From contig NZ_JAJVKV010000001.1 of assembly GCF_024198175.1 (NCBI RefSeq), forward strand, positions 248,001 to 312,000: a DNA stretch of 64,000 nucleotides, written 5' to 3'. Below are positions 8,850 to 16,173 of the stretch, one piece after another. The position numbers and the translations under genes were made by a program. The number at the start of each line of letters is the position of its first letter. Positions within the stretch are counted from its first letter, which is position 1. The notes under the pieces were generated by a model, which was given only the letters and a program-made list of their open reading frames with translations, did no database searches and was not told the origin of the DNA. This stretch comes from Pyxidicoccus xibeiensis. GTDB taxonomy: Bacteria; Myxococcota; Myxococcia; Myxococcales; Myxococcaceae.

Positions 8850-9746
8850 ATGGCCCAGCCGACGCCCATCCGAGGACTGGGTCCGGACAGCAGGCTGGGA
8901 GAGGCGGCGCGACGCATCCTCGCGGGGCGGCTCGCGGACGTGCGCAAGCCGGAGGCTGGCTTCGAGGAGGGCGTGGACGACGAGTCCGTCCACGACATGC
9001 GCGTGGCCACGCGGCGCCTGCGCGCGGCGCTCCAGGTGTTCCGCCCGTTGGGAGGCTTGAAGAAGCTGGAGCGCGAGGTGAAGCGCATCCAGGACGCGCT
9101 CGGCGGCGTGCGGGACTTGCACGTGCAGGCGGCGTGGCTGGAGGGCACGGGGCGCAAGGCGGTGAAGAAGCCCGAGGCGCGAGAGGGCATCGCGGCGCTG
9201 CGCAAGGCGCGGCTGGCGGAGCTGGAGGGCCAGGAGACGCGGCTTCGTGCCGAGCTGGAGCGCTGGGTGGACCGGACGGTGCCCCGGCTGCTGCGGAAGG
9301 TGGACTCGCTGGAGGGTGGGCGCCGCTTCGGGGGCCGCCGCGTGCGAGAGCACCTGCGTCAGCGGCTGCGCCGGGTGCAGCAACGGATGGAGACCTATGT
9401 GGATGCGCCGGACGCGGCCTCGGCGCACGAGCTGCGGAAGGACCTGAAGAAGCTGCGGTACGAGCTCGAAATCTTCCAGCCCACGTTCCGCCGCACGGTG
9501 GGCGCGCTGCTGGAGGTGCTCGTGCCGCTCCAGGACGGACTGGGCGAGCTGCACGACGCGGACGTGAGGCTGGAGCTGTTCGAGCGGCTGGCGGCGGAGG
9601 CGAAGCCCCGCGAGCGCAAGGCGGCGCGGGCGCTGCTGCCCCTCATCCGTGAGGAGCGTGCGAAGCGGGCGGCGGAGATTGCTCGGGAACTCCAGCGCTG
9701 GCACGCGGAGGAGATTCCGAAGCGCCTGCGCCGGATGTTCGCGTGA
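8850..9746 (+). CDS. CHAD-domain protein
   Basis: 298 residues made of one CHAD domain: an antiparallel helical bundle with the conserved H-D-M-R-V-x-x-R-R-L-R-A-x-L-x-x-F signature near the N-terminus (SVHDMRVATRRLRAALQVFR) and its duplicate at about 190 (SAHELRKDLKKLRYELEIF). CHAD domains bind inorganic polyphosphate through these conserved His, Lys and Arg residues and localise to polyphosphate granules. The gene directly follows ppa with zero spacing, and translation is probably coupled. No CYTH (polyphosphatase-like) domain is fused, unlike many relatives. Confidence 0.85.
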   Translation: MAQPTPIRGLGPDSRLGEAARRILAGRLADVRKPEAGFEEGVDDESVHDMRVATRRLRAALQVFRPLGGLKKLEREVKRIQDALGGVRDLHVQAAWLEGTGRKAVKKPEAREGIAALRKARLAELEGQETRLRAELERWVDRTVPRLLRKVDSLEGGRRFGGRRVREHLRQRLRRVQQRMETYVDAPDAASAHELRKDLKKLRYELEIFQPTFRRTVGALLEVLVPLQDGLGELHDADVRLELFERLAAEAKPRERKAARALLPLIREERAKRAAEIARELQRWHAEEIPKRLRRMFA

Positions 9747-9774
9747 CGGGAGGCAAGGCGGCGAGACAGTAGAC

Positions 9775-9791
9775 CCGCGTGTCCCACGCGG
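9775..9791 (+). terminator. Short hairpin after the ppa-CHAD operon
   Basis: CCGCGTG (9775-9781) pairs with CACGCGG (9785-9791) over a 3-base loop, 28 bases after the CHAD stop. It is a compact GC stem with no T-run. It may be a terminator, or part of the leader of the ATPase gene that starts at 9842. Confidence 0.4.
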
Positions 9792-9841
9792 TAAGGTGGG
9801 CGTGTCCACGCAACGCTCGAACGGACTCTGGACGCCCTGCC

Positions 9842-11176
9842 ATGGTGAAGCTGAAGCGACTCAAGATCGAGAAGTTCCGGAACGTGGCCCCGGGGACGGA
9901 GCTGCGCTTCCGCGACTCGATGAACGTGTTGCTGGGCAAGAACGGCACTGGAAAGACCACGCTGCTGAACCTGATCGTCTCGCTGCTGCGCTGGGACTTC
10001 TCCTCGCTGCTCAATGAGCCGTTCGCACTCGAGTATGAACTGTTGACGCCGAGGAACAGCACGACGGTTCGGCTGCGCAATGAGCCTCGCCCTGCGTTCT
10101 CGGGGCTCTCTCACGATAGTCAGCTTTCCACTCAGGAGCTTCTAGCCGGAGCGCTTCTTCCCGCAGGAGACGACTATGAGAGCGCAGGGGAAATCGTACT
10201 GGCCAGCAGCAATCTCGAAGCCGAGTACACCATCAAGTTTTCCGGCTCGAAGCTGTCTCTGCGAGGCAAGAAGCTGCACCTCGGATCCATCGATCTCGCT
10301 AGGCCCATCGCCGCTGGAGAAGCCTGGATCAACATCGCTGCTGCACTGTTTCAGATTAAGCAACAGAACAAGCTTGATGCTCCGCTGATTTCCATCTTCC
10401 TGGACTCAGCTACCAGCATGAGCCCTCCCTCGCTTCAGCGCTTCGATGAGTCTCTCGACTATCTGTATTCCACAACAGGAGATGAGAGAGCCTTCCTTGC
10501 AGCGCGCGCTTTTTCTCAAGACGCGCAAGATTCTTTCGACGTCGCTCCCAGAAATGGGGGGCCCAGAGCAGTACACCAGGAGATCCAGCGGCAGCTCCAA
10601 AAGACCTCGGATGTTGACGAGGTCCGCGTGCAGAGCAGCGATGCGGGTGCGGAGTTCCTTGGAAAGGCTGTCCAGCTTCTTGGTTTCGAGTCCGCCAAGC
10701 TCCGCATCCAGCGCACAGCCCGGCAGACGGAGCCTTCCGAGAGAATCTACTTCGGGAACATCCGATTCGACTTCACCCGGCGCGACCGTTCCGTCATCAA
10801 TCATCTGCTGCTGAGCTACGGGCAGAAGCGATTGCTGGCCTTCTATTATTACCTCGCCTGCAACCCAGCAACGGTCGTGGCCGACGAACTGGTCAACGGC
10901 ATGCACCACGAGTGGATTGAAGCCTGCATGGAGGAACTTGGAGGCCGCCAATCCTTCCTGACGAGCCAGAACCCCCTCCTGCTCGACTACCTCGGGTTCG
11001 AGTCCGCTGACGAAGTCCTCTCGTCCTTCGTGCTGTGTCGCGCGGAGCCCCAGGGAGAGCGCGACCAACTGCGCTGGGAGAACATGACGCCCGAGGACGC
11101 ACAGGGCTTCTTCGCCGCCTACCAGGTGGGCATCCAGCACGTCAGCGAGATTCTCCGGACCCGGGGGCTGTGGTGA
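9842..11176 (+). CDS. AAA/ABC-type ATPase of a two-gene putative defence system
   Basis: 444 residues. Walker A is GKNGTGKTT at residues 32-40; an ABC-like signature LLLSYGQKRLLAF and a Walker B-like TVVADELVNGMHHEW follow near residues 320-360. The switch region reads SFLTSQNPLLLDYL, where related ATPases usually have T-H-S-P, so the switch His is replaced by Gln. This resembles the SMC/RecF-like ATPases of OLD, AbiL/RloA and PARIS (AriA) systems. The ATG at 9842 opens directly with the typical first strand. The middle of the gene (10.1-10.9 kb) is visibly less GC-rich than its neighbours, a sign of transfer. Its stop overlaps the next start (GTGA). Confidence 0.75.
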   Translation: MVKLKRLKIEKFRNVAPGTELRFRDSMNVLLGKNGTGKTTLLNLIVSLLRWDFSSLLNEPFALEYELLTPRNSTTVRLRNEPRPAFSGLSHDSQLSTQELLAGALLPAGDDYESAGEIVLASSNLEAEYTIKFSGSKLSLRGKKLHLGSIDLARPIAAGEAWINIAAALFQIKQQNKLDAPLISIFLDSATSMSPPSLQRFDESLDYLYSTTGDERAFLAARAFSQDAQDSFDVAPRNGGPRAVHQEIQRQLQKTSDVDEVRVQSSDAGAEFLGKAVQLLGFESAKLRIQRTARQTEPSERIYFGNIRFDFTRRDRSVINHLLLSYGQKRLLAFYYYLACNPATVVADELVNGMHHEWIEACMEELGGRQSFLTSQNPLLLDYLGFESADEVLSSFVLCRAEPQGERDQLRWENMTPEDAQGFFAAYQVGIQHVSEILRTRGLW

Positions 11177-11976
11177 GCCAGCGTGCTCCGAGTCTGTCGG
11201 TCCTGCTGCTGACGGAAGACTCCGGCACCGAGGCCTTCGCCACCTTCCAGAAGCTGGCCAAGGAGCTGCTGAAGCAGGTGGACGCCTATGTCCAGACGCA
11301 GCAGGAGCGGCTCGCCTTCGAGCCCGTTCGGAGCAAGGAGGCCCTCCAGGCGCTCCACGCCAACGTCTGGAAGAGCGACAAGCCACGCGACAGGCAGAAG
11401 CAGGTGGCGCTGCTCGGCACCCTCGCGACCCAGCTCATGCTCGAGAACGGCTGGGCCCTGTTCCACTTCGATGGGGACCGGTCATGGGCGAACCGAGCTT
11501 CCAGCGAGAACGTGGCGAAGTTCCGGGAGCGCGTCTGGGAGAAGGTCCGGCTGCTCATCCGAATGAAGCTGGAGGGGCGGGACACCGAGGCCGGCAGGCC
11601 GGTGGTACCCGATGAGCTCGATGAACGCGCCACCCGGCGCATGACGCGCCTCAAGCAGATTGTCCCCTTCTACAGCATCGAGGCCTGGCTCTTTCAGAAC
11701 ACCCAGGAGGCGCTCCGCCTCTGCCATTCGCACTACCAGGGAAGAGACGCGGAGCGCTTCCAACAATGGGAGCAGGACCGGGCAGCGCTGGACGAAGTGC
11801 TGAAGCCTAAGGAAGAGGTCTGCCTCGGCGCGAAGCACAACCTGGACCTCGCCTCCCAGGGGTTCCCTTCCCGCGAGGCCCGCTCGGCCGGCAAGTCCTT
11901 CGAAGCCGTCGTCCAGTCGCTCGCGCAGGATGAGGAACTGCGCGACGCGCTCAGCCGAACCTACGCCTACGAGTGA
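11173..11976 (+). CDS. Partner of the AAA ATPase, possible Toprim/DUF4276-like nuclease
   Basis: 267 residues; not confidently assigned. The start is a GTG that overlaps the ATPase stop by four bases, so the two are translationally coupled. The N-terminal strand ends in an acidic turn (LSVLLLTEDSGTEAF), a D-x-D follows (LFHFDGDRSWANR), and later comes FYSIEAWLFQNTQEALRLC. That order (E..., DxD..., I-E-x-W-L) is what Toprim-like partners such as DUF4276/RloB and DUF4435/AriB show next to AAA ATPases. This is pattern matching, not a proven homology. The expected role, if right, is the effector of an abortive-infection-type system. Alternative: an unrelated ATPase adaptor. Confidence 0.5.
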   Translation: MSQRAPSLSVLLLTEDSGTEAFATFQKLAKELLKQVDAYVQTQQERLAFEPVRSKEALQALHANVWKSDKPRDRQKQVALLGTLATQLMLENGWALFHFDGDRSWANRASSENVAKFRERVWEKVRLLIRMKLEGRDTEAGRPVVPDELDERATRRMTRLKQIVPFYSIEAWLFQNTQEALRLCHSHYQGRDAERFQQWEQDRAALDEVLKPKEEVCLGAKHNLDLASQGFPSREARSAGKSFEAVVQSLAQDEELRDALSRTYAYE

Positions 11977-12031
11977 CCCCAGCACCCCCGGGATGGCTGA
12001 CGCGTTGGCCCCACTTTCTAGAGTGGGAGCC

Positions 12032-12685
12032 ATGCAAACCAAGAACAGTCTGTCATCTCTAGTGTGGTTCCCTGCCCTGCTCGCTGCTCTCCTGAGCGCT
12101 GGGTGCGAATCCGATGCCCCAGCAGCGAGGCCTTCCCCCAACAGCAGCGCGCGCCGGTGGATTGGCCCACTGGTCAGCGTGCCGGGAGGCGACCAATTCC
12201 GGACCGTCATCTACTATGGGCCGTGGCAGTGCAACTCCGAGCTGATGACCTACTGCCAACGCAAGTGCGGCGGCATCGGCCACACCCTCCAAGGGTGCAT
12301 GTGGCTTGCGGACATCAACTTCGATTTCGACGGCCGACTGATGCAGGCAGGAAGTCGGTTTCCCATGACGAACTGCTGTTGCAGCTACGGGACGATCAGC
12401 CCCTCGGCCACCAACGCGGCGAGCATGCGATGGAACGACATGCGGGACTCATTCCGCGAAGACTTCGCGAAGCGGTTCGGGCAGTCGCCTGCCGACCCCG
12501 ATGGCACGCCCTACCAGGGACACCACGTCCACGACCTGTGGCACGGTGGCAACCCTACCGACTGGAACAACATCATCCCCTTCCCTCGGGACCTGCATCA
12601 GGACCTGTTCGGGCTCTATAACCAGTGCTACGCGGGCAATCCCCCGTGGAACAGCGCGGGACCAAGGCTCCCCTATGTCAAGTAG
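12032..12685 (+). CDS. SitA-like polymorphic toxin lipoprotein with HNH-type C-terminus
   Basis: 217 residues. A lipoprotein signal ends in LLSAGC, followed by a Cys-rich middle (YCQRKCGGIGHTLQGCMW, MTNCCCSYG) and a C-terminal nuclease-like motif: GHHVHDLWHGGNP, then WNNIIPFPRDLHQ, matching the H-H...G-G...N...P...H spacing of HNH/GHH-type toxins. Myxobacterial SitA lipoproteins are passed between cells by TraA/TraB outer-membrane exchange and kill siblings lacking the matching SitI. This gene fits the SitA5/SitA6 (TIGR02269-like) type as I remember it. The ATG at 12032 is chosen for the signal peptide. The immunity gene overlaps its 3' end. Confidence 0.75.
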   Translation: MQTKNSLSSLVWFPALLAALLSAGCESDAPAARPSPNSSARRWIGPLVSVPGGDQFRTVIYYGPWQCNSELMTYCQRKCGGIGHTLQGCMWLADINFDFDGRLMQAGSRFPMTNCCCSYGTISPSATNAASMRWNDMRDSFREDFAKRFGQSPADPDGTPYQGHHVHDLWHGGNPTDWNNIIPFPRDLHQDLFGLYNQCYAGNPPWNSAGPRLPYVK

Positions 12686-13154
12686 ACCCGTGCCCATGGA
12701 AGCGTTGCTAGAGGAGGTGTCGCGACTCCACTTCCCCAGGCCGCCTGCGACTCATGAGCAGATTGCCGACTTCGAGCAGCGAGTGGGGTGGCGCTTGGAC
12801 TCTGACCTGCGCGCCTTCTACCTTCACTGTGACGGGGCCGACCTCTTCGACCGATTGGACTTCGCCTTCCGCTTCTATCCGCTGGCGCAGCTTCACCGCG
12901 CCCGCGTGGTCCTGCGCAAGAGCGACACCGACGCGGCGGGCCCTGCGTCCTGGTATGCGCTGTGCGAGGTGCGGGACAGCAACTTCATCCTCCTCGACGT
13001 AGGTCAACAGCACGAGGGCCGATACCCAATCCGTGACGGCTACAACGAGGCGTTCCCGCACCCGGACTACTGCCGCCAGATTGCGGGCTCGTTCTCGGAG
13101 TTTCTCGCGGGCGCGCTCCGCTCAAAAGGGCAGTGGTTCTGGCTCAAGGAGTGA
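12675..13154 (+). CDS. SMI1/KNR4 (SUKH) immunity protein, probable SitI
   Basis: 159 residues. Typical SUKH fold sequence: PRPPATHEQIADFEQRVGWR, then LDSDLRAFYLHCDGADLF (the L-P-x-D-y-r-x-F-L-x-x-N-G region) and a C-terminal FSEFLAGAL helix. SUKH proteins are common immunity proteins that bind and block nuclease toxins. The ATG at 12675 overlaps the toxin's last 11 bases; a second ATG at 12696 is also possible and neither has a strong binding site. Overlap with the toxin gene supports a toxin-immunity pair. Its 3' end overlaps the convergent lipoprotein gene by 11 bases. Confidence 0.78.
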   Translation: MSSRPVPMEALLEEVSRLHFPRPPATHEQIADFEQRVGWRLDSDLRAFYLHCDGADLFDRLDFAFRFYPLAQLHRARVVLRKSDTDAAGPASWYALCEVRDSNFILLDVGQQHEGRYPIRDGYNEAFPHPDYCRQIAGSFSEFLAGALRSKGQWFWLKE

Positions 13155-13623
13155 GCGACACGGGAGGGGCCACCTCGCCTTCCTCGGGCGGGGAAGCCAC
13201 CTCGGGCGGCTTCACGTCCTTCAGCCGCGCGTCGAGCCCCTGGAAGAACCGCTCGATGTTCTCCTCGTTCTTTCCCCAGGCGACCAGCTGGCGCGCCCGG
13301 GAGTTCATCTGCACGCGCACCACCCCGGTGCCCGTGTCGAGCACGCTGATGTTCAGGTCCTCCTGCCAGGAGGCCATGCTCGTCGGCGTATACGCCTGGA
13401 TGATGCCCGGGTCCGGCTTGGCCAGGTTCACCCGCCAGCCCAGCTCCACCACCGTCTCCAACGCCTTGTCGAAGACCATCCGGTGGGAGACCGCATACTC
13501 GCGCGGCGCCAGCGGGTCCGACCCTGGCTTACGCCCCACACTGCTCGAGGAAGCACAGCCCACACAGGCGAGCAGCACACCCGCCAGAAGCCATACGCGT
13601 CCCATCACTCTGTCTGTCTGCAT
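13144..13623 (-). CDS. Small lipoprotein of unknown function
   Basis: 159 residues. Lipoprotein signal VWLLAGVLLACVGC with the lipidated Cys around residue 23, then a single compact domain (about 40-135: SHRMVFDKALETVVELGWRV ... SVLDTGTGVVRVQM) reminiscent of short periplasmic alpha/beta lipoproteins, and a Pro/Glu-rich tail. I recognise no family with confidence. The ATG at 13623 has GAGGGG 5-10 bases ahead. The gene converges on the SitI-like gene and overlaps it by 11 bases, so it may be the first core gene flanking the conflict block. Confidence 0.7.
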   Translation of the reverse strand: MQTDRVMGRVWLLAGVLLACVGCASSSSVGRKPGSDPLAPREYAVSHRMVFDKALETVVELGWRVNLAKPDPGIIQAYTPTSMASWQEDLNISVLDTGTGVVRVQMNSRARQLVAWGKNEENIERFFQGLDARLKDVKPPEVASPPEEGEVAPPVSLTP

Positions 13624-13856
13624 GTCACCCCTCGGCTACGCGGTGACCTTTTACACCGTCACGCCAACGTCCGACAGAGCCCCTGCGAAAGGCTGGCAGG
13701 ACAGACACGCCCGCACTTTTCCCGTGCACCTGCACGAATCTCCGACTGCTCCTGTTTTACCGGCCTGATTGATAGACTGCCGCATGCGGGAGCGGGCCGG
13801 ATGGCCGGCGCGTGGCCCGTGAAGCCACACGCATCGTTTCACCTGGACCTGCCCGA

Positions 13857-15053
13857 ATGTCTCTCATCCCTGCCCGCCGCTCCGCGGCGTCGAGCCCGCT
13901 GCGTCTGCTGTGCCTCCTGTCCTCGCTCGGCGTGGCCCCACTGGCCGCCGCCAGCGAGCCAGAGCTCACCGCCACCGTGAACCCGCCGGAGGGCAAGGGC
14001 GGAGGGGAGTACGTCCACCGTGAGCTGTACGAGCACCTGACGGAGAGCCAGCGCGAGGAGGTCTGGGCCAACATCCACCGCAACATCCGCGCGCTGGAGG
14101 CCGAGGGCCGGCTGGCTCCGCCGACGACGCTGGCCAATGCCTCACTCGCCTGGCCGCTACGTGCCAATGGCATCCCAGACCCGGGCTACCACGGCATCTC
14201 CAACTTCGTGGACCACAACCCCAGCTACACGGGCTTCATCCGCGACTTCAACTGCGGCACGCGCTCGTACGACACCTTGAGCGGGTACAACCACACCGGC
14301 ATCGACATCTACACGTGGCCGTTCTCCTGGCAGAAAATGGACTTCAACCAGGTGCAGGTGGTGGCCGGCGCGCCCGGCACCATCGTGTACCGCTCCGACG
14401 GCAACTACGACCGCAACTGCAGCTTCAACAGCGGCAACTGGAATGCCGTCTACGTCCGCCACGCGGATGGCTCCATCGCCTGGTACGGACATCTGAAAAA
14501 TGGCTCCGTCACGGCCAAGGCCGTGGGTTCCACCGTGGTGCAGGGCGAGGTCCTGGGCGTCGTGGGCAGCTCCGGCAACTCCACCGGGCCGCACCTGCAC
14601 CTGGAGGTCTACGACTCCACGGGCAAGCTGAATGACCCGTTCCAGGGGCCGTGCAACACCCTGAATGGGAACTCGTGGTGGCTGGCCCAGCGGCCCTACT
14701 ACGACTCGGCGGTCAACAAGCTGACCACGGGCGGCGCCCCGGCCGTCTTCCCCACGTGCCCCACCCGCGAGACGCCGAACGAGAAGACCGCGTTCCGCTA
14801 CGGCGAGCCCGTCTACTTCACCACCTACTACCGCGACCAGCTCAACACCCAGACGAGCAGCTACCGCATCGTCCGGCCCAACGGCACCGTCTTCTCCTCG
14901 TGGACGCACGCCAGCCCGGCCGCGCACTACTCGTCCTCCTACTGGTACTGGTACTGGAGCAGCTTCGCCCCCACGGGCCCGTCCGGCACCTGGCGCTTCG
15001 AGGTGACGTTCAACGGCCAGACGCATGTGAAGACCTTCACGCTGTCGCCGTAG
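13857..15053 (+). CDS. Secreted M23 peptidase (LytM-type)
   Basis: 398 residues. After a Sec-type N-terminus (LRLLCLLSSLGVAPLAAA), a helical spacer is followed by the M23 domain with its zinc ligands: YNHTGIDIYTW (H-x-x-x-D), WYGHLKNG, and TGPHLHLEVYD (H-x-H). M23 enzymes cut peptide cross-links of peptidoglycan or glycine-rich peptides, in wall remodelling or prey lysis. A C-terminal beta domain from about residue 310 (YSSSYWYWYWSSF; WRFEVTFNG) may bind the substrate. The ATG at 13857 is the last start before the signal peptide. A strong inverted repeat at 15067-15101 follows. Confidence 0.87.
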   Translation: MSLIPARRSAASSPLRLLCLLSSLGVAPLAAASEPELTATVNPPEGKGGGEYVHRELYEHLTESQREEVWANIHRNIRALEAEGRLAPPTTLANASLAWPLRANGIPDPGYHGISNFVDHNPSYTGFIRDFNCGTRSYDTLSGYNHTGIDIYTWPFSWQKMDFNQVQVVAGAPGTIVYRSDGNYDRNCSFNSGNWNAVYVRHADGSIAWYGHLKNGSVTAKAVGSTVVQGEVLGVVGSSGNSTGPHLHLEVYDSTGKLNDPFQGPCNTLNGNSWWLAQRPYYDSAVNKLTTGGAPAVFPTCPTRETPNEKTAFRYGEPVYFTTYYRDQLNTQTSSYRIVRPNGTVFSSWTHASPAAHYSSSYWYWYWSSFAPTGPSGTWRFEVTFNGQTHVKTFTLSP

Positions 15054-15066
15054 TCACCGGCAGCGT

Positions 15067-15101
15067 CCTGGACCACGCCTCGCCATGGGGCGTGGTCCAG
15101 G
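15067..15101. terminator. Bidirectional terminator between convergent genes
   Basis: CCTGGACCACGCC (15067-15079) and GGCGTGGTCCAGG (15089-15101) are perfect 13-base inverted arms with a 9-base loop. They sit exactly between the M23 gene (stop 15053) and the convergent Gln-rich lipoprotein gene (stop 15115), so they can end transcription from both sides. Confidence 0.75.
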
Positions 15102-15114
15102 AAGACCACCGCCG

Positions 15115-15996
15115 CTACTGCTGCGGCTGGGGCTGCGGCTGGGGCTGCGGCTGCGCGCCCGGCGAGGACTCACCGCTCTCCGGGGCGGCCGGCGCGGTGG
15201 GCTGCACCTGCGACGTCGCCTCGATGCGCACCGCCTGCGGCTCGCCGCTGGCCTGGTCCGTGCGGTAGGAGGCGCGCACCTGGCTGCCCTCCTCGATGTC
15301 CCCGGCGCTCGCCTGACGACCATCCACCATCACCTGCGTCTGGGGACCAATCTGCAGTCGCAGCTGGGGCTCGCCACGTGAGCTGAGCAGCAGCTCCTGC
15401 TCGCTCGCGGTCAGCACCTCACCGACGACCTGCTGCTCGGAAGCCTGCTGCTGCGCGCCCTGCGCTTGCGCGGGCTGCTGGGCCGGCTGCGCGGGCTGGG
15501 GCGCCGGAGCCGCCGCCACCGGCTGCTGCGCCTGCTGCTTGAGCTGCTCGGACTGCGCCTGCGCCTGCTGCTGCGTCTGCTGGTTCTGCTGGGCCAGCTC
15601 GTCGGCCTGCTTGCGCTGGGCCTCCAGGGCGCTGGTCTGCGCCTGCTGCGCCTCCTGCTGGGCCTGGACCGTCTGCTGCTGGGCGCTCTGCTGCGTCTGC
15701 TGCGCCTGCTGGGACTCCTGGCTCGCCTTGGCTTGGGCCTCCTGAAGCTCCTGCTGCTTCTTCTGCAGCTCGGCCTGGGCGCTGGCCGCTTCCTTCTGCT
15801 GCTCGGTGGCGTCCTCCTGCGCCTCGCGCGCCTTGTCGAAGGCACCCTCCGAGCGCTCCTGCGCCTGCTCGACCTGGTCACTCGCGGACGCCTGCCCGCC
15901 CGCCTGCTGCGAGCTGCTGCGCTCGCGTTCCTGGCACCCCGTCCCCAGCACCAGCGCCGCGGCGCCAGCCATCAACCACCCCGCGCGAAATTTCAT
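15115..15996 (-). CDS. Gln/Ala-rich coiled-coil lipoprotein with DUF5666-like C-terminal domain
   Basis: 293 residues. A lipoprotein signal (MAGAAALVLGTGC) is followed by about 150 residues of Gln/Ala/Glu heptad-like sequence, almost certainly a long coiled coil, then a Pro/Gln/Ala linker, a small beta domain (VVGEVLTASEQELLLSSRG; GSQVRASYRTD) like the DUF5666 barrel, and a C-terminal run of alternating Pro-Gln. It probably spans part of the periplasm. The ATG at 15996 follows AGGAGA. The reading frame stays open upstream but that part is antisense to the Hsp70 gene. Confidence 0.75.
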   Translation of the reverse strand: MKFRAGWLMAGAAALVLGTGCQERERSSSQQAGGQASASDQVEQAQERSEGAFDKAREAQEDATEQQKEAASAQAELQKKQQELQEAQAKASQESQQAQQTQQSAQQQTVQAQQEAQQAQTSALEAQRKQADELAQQNQQTQQQAQAQSEQLKQQAQQPVAAAPAPQPAQPAQQPAQAQGAQQQASEQQVVGEVLTASEQELLLSSRGEPQLRLQIGPQTQVMVDGRQASAGDIEEGSQVRASYRTDQASGEPQAVRIEATSQVQPTAPAAPESGESSPGAQPQPQPQPQPQQ

Positions 15997-16173
15997 GGAA
16001 GTCTCCTGTCGTGAACGTGACAGCGGAAAGATGGAGAGGCGCTTCCTGACGCCAACCCACACCGCATCCAGGGGCACGCCCACCCGCCTACCCAGCGCCC
16101 GGCGGCCTCGCTCACGCCGGCCCTCACGACGCCCTACCCTTGAAGGGATTTTGGAGGTAAGGGGCGCCCCCCC

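Noticed and set aside
15118..15153. Short direct repeat ggctgcggctgg at the start of the lipoprotein frame
   Set aside because: It is just the coding repeat for the Pro-Gln tail, not a CRISPR or regulatory array.
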